Source: Salipiger abyssi (GTDB lineage: Bacteria; Pseudomonadota; Alphaproteobacteria; Rhodobacterales; Rhodobacteraceae). Taken from it: a DNA stretch of 64,000 nucleotides. Where the stretch lies: contig NZ_JAEKIS010000001.1 in the NCBI RefSeq assembly GCF_017311415.1, positions 434,001 to 498,000 on the forward strand, read 5' to 3'. How positions within the stretch are numbered: position 1 is the first letter of the stretch; every line of letters starts with the position of its first letter. The position numbers and the translations under genes were made by a program. The notes below the pieces were generated by a model that searched no databases, was not told where the DNA came from, and saw only the letters and a list, made by a program, of their open reading frames with translations. This document shows, piece by piece, positions 17,477 to 27,840 of this stretch.

Positions 17477-19732
17477 TCAGCCCACTTTGCAGGCCGCCAG
17501 CACCGCCATATTGAGGATATCGTTCGCCGTCATATTGGTCGAGCAGATCTGGATCGACTTGTCGACGCCCGCGAGGATCGGCCCGATCACCGTGGCGCCC
17601 GCCATCTCCTGCATCAGCTTGACCGAGATCGAGGCCGAATGCCGCGCCGGCACCACGAGGATATTCGCCGGCCCCGAGAGGCGCTGGAACGGATAGGCCT
17701 CCTGCGCCTTCGGGTTCAGCGCCACATCGACGGTCATCTCGCCCTCGTACTCGAAATCCACACCGCGCGCGTCGAGCACCTGCGGCGCCAGATGCATCTT
17801 CTGCGCCCGCTCCGACACCGGATACCCGAAGGTCGAGAAGGAGACGAAGGCCACGCGCGGCTCCATCCCCAGATGCCGCGCCACACCCGCCGCGCGTTCG
17901 GCGATATTGGCAAGGTCGTTCTCCACCGGCCATTCATGCACCAGCGTGTCGGAGATCAGCACAATCCGCCCGTTGAGCAGCAGCGCCGTGACCCCTACCG
18001 CGCCGTGATGCGCGTCGGCATCGAAGACATGATTGATCAGCTCCATCACATGCGCCGATTTCCGCGTTGCGCCGGTGATAAGCCCGTCGCCATGGCCATG
18101 CGCCAGCATGAGCGAGGCAAAGACATGCCGGTCGCGGGCCGCCAGCCGGTGGATGTCCTGCCGGTCGTGACCCTTGCGCTGCAACCGCTCGTAAAGGAAC
18201 CCTTTATAGGTCTCCAGATGCCGCGTATTGGCGGCGTTCACCACCTCCAGCTCGCGCACCGCATCGCCAAGACCCGATTCCTCGAGCTTCTTGCGCACAT
18301 CGTCCTCGCGCCCGACCACCAGCGCCTTGCCCAGCCCGTTGCGCTGGTACATGACGGCGGCACGCAGCACGCGCGGGTCGTCGCCCTCGGCAAAGATCAT
18401 CCTTGCCTGCGCCTGACGCGCCCGGTTGTTGATGCTGCGCAGGATCGGCGCGGTGGAATCCATCCGGCCCTTGAGCGTTTCGCGATAGGCCTCCATGTCG
18501 ACGATGGGGCGCCGAGCAGCGCCGGTCGCCATCCCCGCCTTGGCCACGGCGGGCGGGATGCGGTGGATCAGGCGCGGATCGAAGGGCGTGGGGATGATGT
18601 AATCGCGTCCGAAGCTGAGCTGCTTGCCATAGGCCAGCCCCACCTCGTCGGGCACGTCTTCGCGCGCGATCTCGGCCAGTGCCTCGGCACAGGCGATCTT
18701 CATCTCGTCATTGATCGCGCGGGCGTGGATATCCAGCGCGCCGCGGAAGAGATAGGGAAAGCCCAGAACGTTGTTGACCTGGTTGGGGTAATCCGAGCGG
18801 CCGGTGGCGACGATCGCGTCGGGGCGCACCTGATGGGCCTCTTCCGGCGTGATCTCGGGATCGGGGTTCGCCATGGCAAAGATCACCGGGTTCTCGGCCA
18901 TGCTGGCCACCATGTCCTGGGTCACCGCGCCCTTGGCCGAAACGCCGAGGAACACATCCGCCCCCTTCATCGCCTCTTCCAGCGTACGCAGATCGGTGGC
19001 GGCGGCATGGGCCGATTTCCACTGGTTCATGCCCTCGGTGCGGCCCTGATAGATCACGCCCTTGGTGTCGCACATGATGCAATTGTCGTGCTTGGCGCCC
19101 ATCGCCTTGACCAGCTCAAGACAGGCGATCCCCGCCGCGCCGGCACCGTTCAGCACGATGCGGCAATCCTCGATCTTCTTGCCAGAGAGATGCAGCGCGT
19201 TGATCAGGCCGGCGGCACAGATCACCGCCGTGCCGTGCTGGTCGTCATGGAAGACCGGGATATCCATCTCTTCCTTCAGGCGCTGCTCAATGATGAAGCA
19301 CTCGGGCGCCTTGATGTCCTCAAGGTTGATGCCGCCAAAGGTCGGCCCCATCAGCCGCACGGCCTGGATGAATTCTTCCGGATCCTCGGTGTCGAGCTCG
19401 ATATCGATGGAGTTCACATCGGCAAAGCGCTTGAAGAGCACGGATTTGCCCTCCATCACCGGTTTGCTCCCGAGCGCACCGAGATTGCCGAGCCCCAGCA
19501 CCGCCGTGCCGTTGGAGATCACCGCGACGAGGTTGCCCTTGTTGGTGTAATCATAGGCCAGCTCGGGGTTTTCGGCGATTTCCTCGCAGGGCACCGCGAC
19601 GCCGGGCGAATAGGCCAGCGACAGGTCGCGCTGCGTGGTCATCGGAACCGTGGCCTGCACTTCCCACTTGCCGGGGACGGGTTCGAGATGGAAGGCCAGC
19701 GCCTCCTCCCGGGTGATTTTCATCTTGGCCAT
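17477..19732 (-). CDS. maeB: NADP-dependent malic enzyme with C-terminal phosphotransacetylase-like domain
   Basis: Decarboxylates malate to pyruvate, yielding NADPH. The 751-residue protein is a two-domain fusion. Residues 1 to ~430 are malic enzyme (RDLSLAYSPGVA, NKGNLVAVISNGTAVLGLG, VFHDDQHGT, and a GAGAAGIACLEL nucleotide loop near 200). The remainder resembles phosphate acetyltransferase (ARMIFAEGDDPRVLRAA, DGLITGATRKSAHVM, ARHSASISVKLMQEMA), which in MaeB proteins is thought to be regulatory rather than catalytic. ATG 19732 is chosen because GGAGGAG lies just upstream. Length is normal for alphaproteobacterial MaeB. Confidence 0.95.
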   Translation of the reverse strand: MAKMKITREEALAFHLEPVPGKWEVQATVPMTTQRDLSLAYSPGVAVPCEEIAENPELAYDYTNKGNLVAVISNGTAVLGLGNLGALGSKPVMEGKSVLFKRFADVNSIDIELDTEDPEEFIQAVRLMGPTFGGINLEDIKAPECFIIEQRLKEEMDIPVFHDDQHGTAVICAAGLINALHLSGKKIEDCRIVLNGAGAAGIACLELVKAMGAKHDNCIMCDTKGVIYQGRTEGMNQWKSAHAAATDLRTLEEAMKGADVFLGVSAKGAVTQDMVASMAENPVIFAMANPDPEITPEEAHQVRPDAIVATGRSDYPNQVNNVLGFPYLFRGALDIHARAINDEMKIACAEALAEIAREDVPDEVGLAYGKQLSFGRDYIIPTPFDPRLIHRIPPAVAKAGMATGAARRPIVDMEAYRETLKGRMDSTAPILRSINNRARQAQARMIFAEGDDPRVLRAAVMYQRNGLGKALVVGREDDVRKKLEESGLGDAVRELEVVNAANTRHLETYKGFLYERLQRKGHDRQDIHRLAARDRHVFASLMLAHGHGDGLITGATRKSAHVMELINHVFDADAHHGAVGVTALLLNGRIVLISDTLVHEWPVENDLANIAERAAGVARHLGMEPRVAFVSFSTFGYPVSERAQKMHLAPQVLDARGVDFEYEGEMTVDVALNPKAQEAYPFQRLSGPANILVVPARHSASISVKLMQEMAGATVIGPILAGVDKSIQICSTNMTANDILNMAVLAACKVG

Positions 19733-19866
19733 GGCGCAACACTCCTCCGCTTCGGCGAAGTTGCTCTTAGCGCAGCGGAAAGCCCGGCTCAACCGCGCGG
19801 TTTTCGCCTTTCGCCCCGGGCGCGGGCTTTGTTATGTCAGACCGAACAGGCATTCCGGGGGCAAGC

Positions 19867-22515
19867 ATGACGGCAGTCACGCCAATGATGGCGCAATATC
19901 TGGAGATCAAGGCGGATCACCCCGATGCGCTGCTGTTCTACCGGATGGGCGATTTCTACGAACTGTTCTTTGACGACGCGGCGGCGGCGGCCGAGGCGCT
20001 GGACATCGCGCTGACCAAGCGCGGCAAGCATGCGGGCGAGGATATCCCGATGTGCGGCGTGCCGGTGCATGCTGCCGAGGGATATCTGCTGACGCTGATC
20101 CGCAAGGGATTCCGGGTCGCGGTCTGCGAGCAGCTCGAGAGCCCGGCGGAGGCCAAGAAGCGCGGCGGCAAATCCGTGGTCAAGCGCGGGGTGGTGCGGC
20201 TGGTCACCCCCGGCACGCTGATCGAGGATTCGCTGCTGGAGGCGCGGCGGCACAATTACCTGGCCGCGTTGGCACGGGTTCGGGACGAATGGGCGCTGGC
20301 CTGGGCCGATATCTCCACCGGCGCGTTTCACGTGATGCCGCTGGGACAGGCGCGGATCGGCGCGGAGCTGGCGCGGCTGGCGCCGTCGGAACTGCTGGTC
20401 TCCGAAGATGTCGGCGAGACCCTGCGCGAGGTTCTGGGCGATCTCGGGATTCTTCCGACGGTGCTGGGCCGGGCCTCCTTCGATTCCAGCGGCGCCGAGG
20501 CGCGGCTCTGCACGCTTTACGGGGTGCAGACGCTGGCCGGCTTCGGCAGTTTCGCGCGCTGCGAGCTGGCGGCGATGGGCGCGCTGGTCGACTATCTCGA
20601 CATCACCCAGAAAGGCCGGCTGCCGCTGCTGCGCGCACCGCAGCGCGACGCGGTTTCGCGCATGTTGCAGATCGACGCGGCGACGCGGCGCAATCTGGAG
20701 CTGACCCAGTCGATGAACGGCGGGCGGCAGGGCTCGCTGCTCTCGGTGATCGACCGCACGGTGACACCGGGCGGCGCGCGGCTGCTGGAGCGGCGCGTGT
20801 CGTCGCCCTCGCGCGAGCTGGACGTGATCGCGCGGCGGCTGGCAGCGCTGGACTGGGCGATCGAGAGCCCGCAGTGCACGGCGCTGCGCGACGCCCTGCG
20901 CAAGGTGCCCGATCTCGACCGCGCCCTGTCGCGGCTTGGACTCGACCGTGGCGGCCCGCGCGATCTGGCAGCGGTGCGCAACGCGCTGGAACAGGCCGAG
21001 GAGATCGCGCAAGCGCTCGACGAGGCCGCCCTGCCCGAGCTGCTGGAAGAGGCGCGCGCGGCCCTGCGCGGACATGACGACCTGCTCGCCCTGCTAGACG
21101 CGGCACTGGTCGCCGAACCGCCGCTGCTGGCGCGCGATGGCGGCTTCATCGCGCCGGGCTACGATGCCGATCTCGACGAGGCCCGCACCCTGCGCGACGA
21201 AGGCCGCAGCGTGATCGCCCGCATGCAGGGAGAGTATGCCGAGCGTGCCGGGGTTTCCTCGCTGAAGATCAAGCACAACAACGTGCTGGGCTATTTCATC
21301 GAAACCACCGCGACCCATGCGGAAAAGATGATGTCGCCGCCGCTGAACGAGACCTTCATCCACCGCCAGACCACCGCCAATCAGGTGCGCTTTACCACGG
21401 TCGAGCTGACCGAGCTGGAAACCCGCATCCTGAACGCGGGAAACGAGGCGCTGGAAATCGAAAAGCGCCTCTTCGCCCAGCTGCGCGAGGCTATTCTCGA
21501 CGAGGCACCGGCGCTTTCGGAGACCGGGCTCGCGCTGTCGGAATTCGACCTGGCGCTGGGGCTGGCGGATCTCTCCAGCGCGCAGGGCTGGGCGCGGCCG
21601 CAGGTCGATGACAGCCGCGCCTTCGAGATCGAGGCGGGCCGCCACCCGGTGGTGGAGCGCGCCTTGCAGACCCAGGGCGCGGGGCCGTTCATCGCCAATG
21701 ATTGCGGGCTCAACGCCGAAGGCGAAAGCGCCGCGGTGACGCTGCTCACCGGTCCGAACATGGCCGGTAAATCCACCTATCTGCGGCAGAACGCGCTGAT
21801 CGCGCTGCTGGCGCAAATGGGCTGCTACGTGCCCGCGCGGCGCGCCCATATCGGGCTGGTGAGCCAGATCTTCAGCCGCGTCGGCGCCTCGGACGATCTG
21901 GCGCGCGGGCGCTCGACCTTCATGGTCGAGATGGTCGAGACCGCCGCGATCCTCAACCTCGCCGACGACCGGGCGCTGGTCATCCTCGACGAGATCGGGC
22001 GCGGCACCGCCACCTATGACGGGCTCTCCATCGCCTGGGCAACGCTGGAACATCTGCACGGCGTCAACCGGGTGCGCGGGCTTTTCGCCACCCATTACCA
22101 CGAGCTGACGGTGCTGGCGGGCAAGCTCGACGGCGTCACCAATGCCACGGTGGCGGTGAAGGAATGGGACGGCGAGGTAATCTTCCTGCACGAGGTGCGC
22201 GAAGGCGCGGCGGATCGCTCCTATGGCGTGCAGGTGGCGCAGCTTGCCGGGTTGCCGAAAGCGGTGATCGACCGGGCGCGGACGGTACTGGACGCGCTGG
22301 AACAGGGCGAACGCGAGCGGGCCGCGCCCAAGGCGCTGATCGACGATCTGCCGCTGTTCTCCGCCGCCGCCGTGGCGCCACCGCCGCAGGCCGCCCCTGC
22401 CGGCCCGTCGCCTGTCGAGGAAAAGCTCGCCACGCTGCTTCCCGACGACATGTCGCCGCGCGAGGCCTTGCAGGCAATCTATGAGCTGAAGGGGCTGCTG
22501 GACGGCGACGGCTGA
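19867..22515 (+). CDS. mutS: DNA mismatch repair protein MutS
   Basis: Recognises mismatches and starts repair. The 882-residue protein has the N-terminal mismatch-binding motif [15 protein letters not shown], with the Phe-x-Glu reader, near residue 27. The C-terminal ATPase has Walker A ([14 protein letters not shown], ~630), the FMVEMVETA segment, Walker B ([14 protein letters not shown]) and [12 protein letters not shown] 19867, preceded by CGGGGGCAAGC, matches related MutS N-termini; an in-frame ATG at 19834 would add 11 residues. mutL is not in the window. A stem-T-run terminator follows. Confidence 0.96.
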   Translation: MTAVTPMMAQYLEIKADHPDALLFYRMGDFYELFFDDAAAAAEALDIALTKRGKHAGEDIPMCGVPVHAAEGYLLTLIRKGFRVAVCEQLESPAEAKKRGGKSVVKRGVVRLVTPGTLIEDSLLEARRHNYLAALARVRDEWALAWADISTGAFHVMPLGQARIGAELARLAPSELLVSEDVGETLREVLGDLGILPTVLGRASFDSSGAEARLCTLYGVQTLAGFGSFARCELAAMGALVDYLDITQKGRLPLLRAPQRDAVSRMLQIDAATRRNLELTQSMNGGRQGSLLSVIDRTVTPGGARLLERRVSSPSRELDVIARRLAALDWAIESPQCTALRDALRKVPDLDRALSRLGLDRGGPRDLAAVRNALEQAEEIAQALDEAALPELLEEARAALRGHDDLLALLDAALVAEPPLLARDGGFIAPGYDADLDEARTLRDEGRSVIARMQGEYAERAGVSSLKIKHNNVLGYFIETTATHAEKMMSPPLNETFIHRQTTANQVRFTTVELTELETRILNAGNEALEIEKRLFAQLREAILDEAPALSETGLALSEFDLALGLADLSSAQGWARPQVDDSRAFEIEAGRHPVVERALQTQGAGPFIANDCGLNAEGESAAVTLLTGPNMAGKSTYLRQNALIALLAQMGCYVPARRAHIGLVSQIFSRVGASDDLARGRSTFMVEMVETAAILNLADDRALVILDEIGRGTATYDGLSIAWATLEHLHGVNRVRGLFATHYHELTVLAGKLDGVTNATVAVKEWDGEVIFLHEVREGAADRSYGVQVAQLAGLPKAVIDRARTVLDALEQGERERAAPKALIDDLPLFSAAAVAPPPQAAPAGPSPVEEKLATLLPDDMSPREALQAIYELKGLLDGDG

Positions 22516-22526
22516 GCCAGCGGGTG

Positions 22527-22542
22527 CGTTTCACATGAAACG
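22527..22542. other. parS-like palindrome (13 of 16)
   Basis: CGTTTCACATGAAACG is self-complementary but differs from parS at three positions, including the central CG. It lies just after mutS, before the terminator stem. Confidence 0.25.
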
Positions 22543-22554
22543 GAAAACGCTGAG

Positions 22555-22584
22555 GCCCCGGATCAAGTCCGGGGCATGTGTTTT
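22555..22584 (+). terminator. Rho-independent terminator of mutS
   Basis: GCCCCGGA and TCCGGGGC form a perfect eight-pair stem with a five-base loop, followed by ATGTGTTTT. It lies 39 bases past the mutS stop and could also act on the convergent grpE transcript. Confidence 0.75.
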
Positions 22585-22601
22585 CGACCTCTATCCGGGT
22601 C

Positions 22602-23159
22602 TCAGCTTGCGGGCATCGAGCTGACGCCGACCTGCGCCGGGCGCAGCAGCCGGTCGTAGAGCATGAAGCCCTCGGCGGAGACCTGGATGATCTCGCCCGC
22701 CTTGGTGCCGGGCACCGGCGCTTCGAACATCGCCTCGTGATGCTGCGGGTCGAACTTGTCGCCGACCTCGGGGGTGATCGCACTCATGCCATGCTTGGAG
22801 AACACGTTGAGCAGCTCGCGCAGGGTCAGCTCGACCCCTTCGATCAGCGCGGCGGCGGCGTTTTCCTCGCGCGCGGCGTTCAGGGCCCGTTGCAGGTTGT
22901 CATAGACCGGCAGCAGATCGCGGGCGAGGCGCGAGCCGCCGTATTGCTGCGCTTCGCGACGATCCTTGTCGGCGCGCTTGCGGGCGTTTTCCGCATCGGC
23001 CAACGCGCGCATGAAGCGGTCCTTCAGCTCGTCGCGTTCGGCGCGCAGCGCGTCCAGCTCGACCGCTTCGGGGTCCAGCTCGTCCGCATCCTCTGCGTAG
23101 GCCTCGGCCTCGGCGGCTTCGATGTCATCGAGAAACTCGTCGTTCTTCGGGTCTGCCAT
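22602..23159 (-). CDS. grpE: GrpE nucleotide exchange factor
   Basis: Promotes ADP release from the DnaK chaperone. The 185-residue protein has a long acidic, coiled-coil N-terminal half (EAAEAEAYAEDADELDPEAV) and the conserved RADKDRREAQQYGGSRLARDLLPVYDNLQRAL region. It ends with the beta-domain typical of GrpE (FDPQHHEAMFEAPVPG...GEIIQVSAEGFMLYDRLLRPAQVGV). It lies nine bases downstream of hrcA and surely shares its transcript. dnaK and dnaJ are not in the window. Confidence 0.95.
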   Translation of the reverse strand: MADPKNDEFLDDIEAAEAEAYAEDADELDPEAVELDALRAERDELKDRFMRALADAENARKRADKDRREAQQYGGSRLARDLLPVYDNLQRALNAAREENAAAALIEGVELTLRELLNVFSKHGMSAITPEVGDKFDPQHHEAMFEAPVPGTKAGEIIQVSAEGFMLYDRLLRPAQVGVSSMPAS

Positions 23160-23168
23160 TCTTCACCT

Positions 23169-24233
23169 CTAGCTCCGCTCGGCAATCAGCTTGCCGACCA
23201 GCTGTGCCGTGTAATCCACGATGGGGACGATACGGCCATAGTTGAGACGCGTGGGGCCGATGACGCCCACCGCGCCGATGATCTTACGATCCGCGTTCAT
23301 ATAGGGAGAGACCACCAGAGAGGAACCCGAAAGTGAGAAAAGTTTGTTCTCGGAGCCGATAAAAATGCGCACACCGTCGCCGGTTTCGGCCAGTTCCAGG
23401 AACTCCGCGATGTCACGCTTGCGCTCGAGATCGTCGAAGAGGTTGCGGATGCGGTCGAGCTCTTCGGTTTCCGCCTCGGTGCCGAGGAGATTCGCGCGCC
23501 CGCGCACAATCAACCGCGCCGACGTGTCGCCCTGATCCTCCCAGCTCGCCAGCCCCGCCTCGATCAGATCGGCGGCGAGCGTGTCGATCTCCTGCCGGCG
23601 GCGGGCGATTTCCTCGGCCATGATGTTGCGCAGCTCGGCAAGCGTGCGGCCTCCGATCAGCGCGTTGAGGAAATTCGCCGCCTCGCGCATCGAGCTCGGT
23701 GTCTGACCGGGCGGCGGCGTGAACAGGCGGTTTTCCACATGGCCGTCGGCAAAGACCAGCACCACCAGCGCGCGGTCATGACCGAGGCTGACGAATTCGA
23801 TATGCTTGATCGGCGCCTCGTGTTTCGGGGTCAGCACCAGTGAGGCGCCATGGGTGACACCGGAAAGCGCCGCGCCCACCCGGTCGAGCACGCCGCCGAC
23901 ATCGTCGCCGCCCGAACCCAGCGTGGCGTCGAGCTTTTCGCGGTCGGTGTGATCGAGATCGCGCACCTCCAGCAGACCGTCGACGAACATGCGCAGGCCG
24001 AGCTGCGTGGGGATCCGCCCGGCGCTCACATGCGGGCTGTCGAGCAGGCCGAGGAATTCGAGATCCTGCATCACATTGCGGATCGTCGCAGCGGAGACTT
24101 TTTCGCTGAGCGTACGCGTGAGCGTGCGCGAGCCCACCGGCTCGCCCAGTTCGAGATAGGTTTCCACGACCTTGCGAAACACTTCGCGCGAGCGGTCGTT
24201 CATTTCATCGAACAGTCGGTTTCGCTCTTTCAT
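23169..24233 (-). CDS. hrcA: Heat-inducible transcription repressor HrcA
   Basis: A 354-residue winged-helix repressor of class I heat-shock operons that normally binds CIRCE. The DNA-binding region is visible at [20 protein letters not shown] continuing to [15 protein letters not shown] (residues ~35-80). The GAF-like effector domain and the C-terminal [24 protein letters not shown] motif follow. It is divergent from rph. I looked for a CIRCE palindrome (TTAGCACTC-N9-GAGTGCTAA) in the 114-base gap and saw none, so hrcA is probably not autoregulated from here. Confidence 0.95.
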   Translation of the reverse strand: MKERNRLFDEMNDRSREVFRKVVETYLELGEPVGSRTLTRTLSEKVSAATIRNVMQDLEFLGLLDSPHVSAGRIPTQLGLRMFVDGLLEVRDLDHTDREKLDATLGSGGDDVGGVLDRVGAALSGVTHGASLVLTPKHEAPIKHIEFVSLGHDRALVVLVFADGHVENRLFTPPPGQTPSSMREAANFLNALIGGRTLAELRNIMAEEIARRRQEIDTLAADLIEAGLASWEDQGDTSARLIVRGRANLLGTEAETEELDRIRNLFDDLERKRDIAEFLELAETGDGVRIFIGSENKLFSLSGSSLVVSPYMNADRKIIGAVGVIGPTRLNYGRIVPIVDYTAQLVGKLIAERS

Positions 24234-24347
24234 CCCGTCTCTCTCCGCCTCTTGCGGTCATTAAAGGCCGGTATCCGGCGCCGTCAATCGGGGTTGCGGG
24301 GATTGCAAGGCATCAGTATCCCGGTCGCAATCGAGAAAGGGGCGCCG

Positions 24348-25061
24348 ATGAGACCGTCAGGACGAGATTTAAGCGAAATGCGGACCGTTTCAATCGAAAC
24401 GGGTGTGACAAAACACGCGGAGGGGTCCTGCCTGATCAAGGTCGGCGACACCCATGTGATCTGCACCGCCTCGATCGAGGAGCGGGTGCCGCCCTTCATC
24501 AAGGGGTCCGGTCTGGGCTGGGTCACCGCCGAATACGGCATGCTCCCGCGCTCGACCGGGTCGCGCATGCGGCGCGAGGCGGCGAGCGGCAAACAGGGCG
24601 GCCGCACTGTGGAAATTCAGCGGCTGATCGGGCGCTCGCTGCGCGCCGGCGTCGACCGGGTGGCACTCGGGGAACGGCAGATCACCGTGGATTGCGACGT
24701 GATTCAGGCCGATGGCGGCACGCGCTGCGCGGCGATCACCGGCGGCTGGGTTGCGCTGAAACTGGCGGTGAACAAGCTGATGAAAGCCGGACTCGTGGTC
24801 AGCGATCCGCTGGTCTCGCCGGTGGCGGCGGTGAGCTGCGGGATCTATGCCGGGCAGCCGGTGCTGGATCTGGACTACCCAGAGGACAGCGAGGCCGGCG
24901 TCGACGGGAATTTCATCCTGCGCGGCGACGGGCAGCTGATCGAAGTGCAGATGTCGGCAGAGGGCGCGACCTTTTCGCGCGCGCAGATGGGCCAGCTCAT
25001 GGATCTGGCGGAAGCCGGGGTTTCGGAACTGGTCGCCGCGCAGAAGGCAGCCGTGGCATGA
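24348..25061 (+). CDS. rph: Ribonuclease PH
   Basis: A phosphorolytic 3'-to-5' exonuclease that trims tRNA 3' ends. The 237-residue protein has the RNase PH signatures: [32 protein letters not shown], the [15 protein letters not shown] phosphate-binding region, and [20 protein letters not shown] 24348 follows GAAAGGGGCGCCG. An upstream extension of the frame is antisense to hrcA and unsupported. It overlaps the next gene as ATGA, starting a three-gene operon with rdgB and hemW, a common alphaproteobacterial order. Confidence 0.96.
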   Translation: MRPSGRDLSEMRTVSIETGVTKHAEGSCLIKVGDTHVICTASIEERVPPFIKGSGLGWVTAEYGMLPRSTGSRMRREAASGKQGGRTVEIQRLIGRSLRAGVDRVALGERQITVDCDVIQADGGTRCAAITGGWVALKLAVNKLMKAGLVVSDPLVSPVAAVSCGIYAGQPVLDLDYPEDSEAGVDGNFILRGDGQLIEVQMSAEGATFSRAQMGQLMDLAEAGVSELVAAQKAAVA

Positions 25062-25669
25062 CCCGGCGCTTCGAGGGGAAGCGGCTGCTGGTTGCGACCC
25101 ACAACAAGGGCAAGCTGGTGGAGATCACTGACCTTCTGACGCCATTTGGCGTCAGTGTGGTCGGTGCCGCCGAGATGGGGCTGCCGGAGCCGGAAGAGAC
25201 CGGCACCACATTTGTGGAAAATGCGCGGATCAAGGCGCATGCCGCGGCCAAGGCGACGGGGCTGCCCGCGCTCTCGGATGACAGCGGTATCGAGATCGAC
25301 GCTCTGGGCGGCGCGCCGGGCGTCTATACGGCGGATTGGGCTGAGACAGAGACGGGCCGCGACTTCGTCATGGCGATGGAGCGCGCGCATCGGGAGCTTC
25401 TAGCCTCCGGCGCGTCGCAGCCCTGGACGGCGCGGTTTTGCTGCACGCTGGTTCTCGCCTGGCCCGATGACCATGACGAGGTGTTCCCCGGTGTGATGGA
25501 GGGACAGGTGGTCTGGCCGATGCGTGGCGATCAAGGGCACGGCTACGATCCCGTGTTCCAACCGCAGGGCTATGACATCACCTTCGGCGAGATGGACCGT
25601 TGGGAAAAGAACCGCATCAGCCATCGCGCAGATGCGTTCAAGAAATTCGTGTCGGGCTGTTTTGGCTGA
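25058..25669 (+). CDS. rdgB: XTP/dITP diphosphatase (RdgB/HAM1)
   Basis: Removes deaminated purine triphosphates (XTP, dITP, ITP) from the nucleotide pool. The 203-residue protein shows [35 protein letters not shown] with the metal-binding acidic residues, [10 protein letters not shown], and the terminal [10 protein letters not shown] motif. All are diagnostic for the family and the length is standard. It is translationally coupled to rph (ATGA) and overlaps hemW by eight bases. Confidence 0.95.
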   Translation: MTRRFEGKRLLVATHNKGKLVEITDLLTPFGVSVVGAAEMGLPEPEETGTTFVENARIKAHAAAKATGLPALSDDSGIEIDALGGAPGVYTADWAETETGRDFVMAMERAHRELLASGASQPWTARFCCTLVLAWPDDHDEVFPGVMEGQVVWPMRGDQGHGYDPVFQPQGYDITFGEMDRWEKNRISHRADAFKKFVSGCFG

Positions 25670-26819
25670 GACTTGGCGCCCGGGCGGTTTCGCCCTCTAT
25701 GTGCATTGGCCGTTCTGCGAGGCCAAATGCCCCTATTGCGATTTCAATAGTCATGTCGTGCGCCATGTGGACCAGACCCGCTGGGCCGAGGCGCTGGTCC
25801 GCGAACTGGCGCGTTATGGGCGGCAGACCGAGGGGCGCGTGCTTTCGTCGATCTATTTCGGCGGCGGCACACCGTCTCTGATGCTGCCTGAAACCGTCGG
25901 TGCGGTGCTGCGCGCGTCGCGCGATCACTGGGCCTGGGCCAACGATATCGAGATCACGCTGGAGGCGAATCCGGGCTCGGTCGAAGCCGAGAAATTCGAG
26001 GGTTTTGCCGCTGCCGGCGTGAACCGTGTGTCGCTCGGTGTGCAGGCGTTGCGGCCGGACGATCTGCGCAAACTCGGGCGGCTGCACAATGTGGATGAGG
26101 CGCTTGCGGCGCTGGATATTGCAAAGTCGGTATTTTCGCGCGTGAGTTTCGATCTCATCTATGCGCGGCAAGGGCAGAGCCTTGCCGACTGGGAGCCGGA
26201 GCTGCGCGAGGCGCTGGATCTGGCCGGCGATCACCTGTCGCTCTACCAGCTCACAATCGAGGAAGGCACCGCCTTCTGGGACCGGGCGCAGGCGGGTAAA
26301 CTGCGCGGCTTGCCCGGAGAGGATCTGGGCGCGGATCTATATATCGCGACGCAGGAGATTTGCGAGGCAGCGGGGTTTCCGGCCTATGAAGTCTCGAACC
26401 ATGCGGCACCGGAGGCGATGTCGCGGCACAACCTGGTTTACTGGCGTGGCGGCGACTACGTGGGGATCGGGCCGGGCGCCCATGGGCGAGTCAGTTTGAA
26501 CGGGCAACGATTTGCGACCGTGGCGCGGCGGGCGCCGGGCGACTGGCTTGTGGCTGCGGAAGCGGGAAACGGCGATCTGGAAGCCGAGCCGCTGAGCGAC
26601 GCGGATATCTGGAACGAATATCTGATGATGGGGCTGCGGCTTTCCGAAGGGATTTGCCGTGAGCGGGCCGCAGCGCTTGGAACCAGACGGATTTCCGAGG
26701 AGACGCTGGCGCGCTTTGAGGATCTGGGGTTGATCTGGCGAACGCGCGATCGCTTTGGCGCAACGCGCGAAGGCCGGATGGTGCTAAACGCACTAACCGC
26801 CGAGCTTCTGACGGACTGA
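25662..26819 (+). CDS. hemW: Heme chaperone HemW (radical-SAM, coproporphyrinogen-oxidase-like)
   Basis: A 385-residue radical-SAM protein. The iron-sulfur cysteines are C19, C23 and C26 in CEAKCPYC, followed by [10 protein letters not shown] and the [20 protein letters not shown] segment that marks HemW rather than true HemN. HemW is proposed to insert heme into respiratory proteins. The probable start is the TTG at 25662, inside the end of rdgB; no ATG or GTG lies near the required N-terminus, and the first in-frame ATG upstream (about 25632) would add ten residues. A 12-pair stem follows. Confidence 0.92.
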   Translation: MAETWRPGGFALYVHWPFCEAKCPYCDFNSHVVRHVDQTRWAEALVRELARYGRQTEGRVLSSIYFGGGTPSLMLPETVGAVLRASRDHWAWANDIEITLEANPGSVEAEKFEGFAAAGVNRVSLGVQALRPDDLRKLGRLHNVDEALAALDIAKSVFSRVSFDLIYARQGQSLADWEPELREALDLAGDHLSLYQLTIEEGTAFWDRAQAGKLRGLPGEDLGADLYIATQEICEAAGFPAYEVSNHAAPEAMSRHNLVYWRGGDYVGIGPGAHGRVSLNGQRFATVARRAPGDWLVAAEAGNGDLEAEPLSDADIWNEYLMMGLRLSEGICRERAAALGTRRISEETLARFEDLGLIWRTRDRFGATREGRMVLNALTAELLTD

Positions 26820-26870
26820 GCTTTTCCGGACTTGTTTGAAACTCTATCCCCACTGTGAATTGCGTACGGT

Positions 26871-26903
26871 CTGGGAAAGGCGTTTAACGGCCGCCTTTCC
26901 CAG
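26871..26903. terminator. Stem-loop between convergent hemW and parB
   Basis: CTGGGAAAGGCG and CGCCTTTCCCAG pair perfectly (12 pairs, nine-base loop) midway between the two convergent genes. Neither side has a strong T-run, so it may be a bidirectional terminator or a transcript-end protecting hairpin. Confidence 0.6.
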
Positions 26904-26912
26904 GATCTGCAT

Positions 26913-27818
26913 TCAGCGTGTGGCGCTCAGGATCATGCAGAGCGAATCCAGCTGCTCGAAGGACTCGTAGGAAATCGTCAGCTTGCCCGATTCCTTTCCC
27001 GGAGCATGCGCAATCGTGACCTTCATACCCAGAGCTGCCGAAATATCGCCTTCGAGCGCCTTGGTGTCGGCATCCTTGTCCATCTCGTAGGACGCCGCTG
27101 GCGCCTTGCGTTGCGGCGGCTGGGTTTCGGCGCGTAGCAGCGCCTCGGCCTGACGCACCGAGAGCTTCTTGCGCATGATCTCCTCCGCCATGCGATCGGG
27201 ATCGCGGGAGGTGACGAGGGTCCGCGCGTGGCCGGCACTCAACTCACCATTGCGCACATGTTCCTGCACACCTTCCGGCAGGTTAAGCAGACGCAGAAGG
27301 TTGGCGATATGGCTGCGGCTTTTGCCCAAGGCCTCGGCGATCTTTTCCTGGGTATGGCCAAAGCGATACATGAGCTGCTTGTAACCCGCCGCTTCTTCGA
27401 TGGCGTTCAGGTCGGCGCGCTGGATGTTCTCGATGATCGCGATTTCGAGCGTTTCCTGATCGCTGAGGTCGCGGATCAGGACCGGTACCTCATGCAGCTG
27501 TGCAAGCTGCGCCGCGCGCCAGCGGCGTTCGCCGGCGACGATTTCATATTGCCCGTCCTCGCCCGGCGCCGGGCGAACGATGATCGGCTGAATGATGCCC
27601 TTCGTCCGGATGGAGTCGGAAAGCTCCTGAAGCTGTTCCGGCGTAAAGCTGCGGCGCGGCTGATCCTTGTTCGGCACCAGCTTTTCGATTGGAACAAGAC
27701 GATCCGGGGTCTTTGGCGTGGCCTCCTCTGCGCTCTGCGTGGGCTGAATATCGACATCGGACATCAGCGCCGAGAGGCCGCGACCCAATCCGCGGCGGGG
27801 TTCCTTTTTATCTGACAT
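26913..27818 (-). CDS. parB: Chromosome partitioning protein ParB
   Basis: A 301-residue CTP-dependent clamp that loads at parS and spreads to segregate the origin. It has the N-terminal [12 protein letters not shown] motif that contacts ParA, the CTP-binding GERRWRAA box near residue 97, [14 protein letters not shown], a helix-turn-helix ([20 protein letters not shown]) and a C-terminal dimerisation domain. The ATG at 27818 is chosen because the ParA-interacting basic segment follows directly. It is 22 bases downstream of parA; two perfect parS sites lie 1.4 and 3.3 kb upstream. Confidence 0.97.
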   Translation of the reverse strand: MSDKKEPRRGLGRGLSALMSDVDIQPTQSAEEATPKTPDRLVPIEKLVPNKDQPRRSFTPEQLQELSDSIRTKGIIQPIIVRPAPGEDGQYEIVAGERRWRAAQLAQLHEVPVLIRDLSDQETLEIAIIENIQRADLNAIEEAAGYKQLMYRFGHTQEKIAEALGKSRSHIANLLRLLNLPEGVQEHVRNGELSAGHARTLVTSRDPDRMAEEIMRKKLSVRQAEALLRAETQPPQRKAPAASYEMDKDADTKALEGDISAALGMKVTIAHAPGKESGKLTISYESFEQLDSLCMILSATR

Positions 27819-27840
27819 GTCTGCTCTTTCTGTTCTGTGG

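Noticed and set aside
16583-19870. A 1095-codon open frame on the plus strand
   Set aside because: It lies antisense to the ribokinase-type gene and maeB, which have clear motifs throughout; its translation is rich in His, Arg and Gln, the typical mirror of GC-biased codons.
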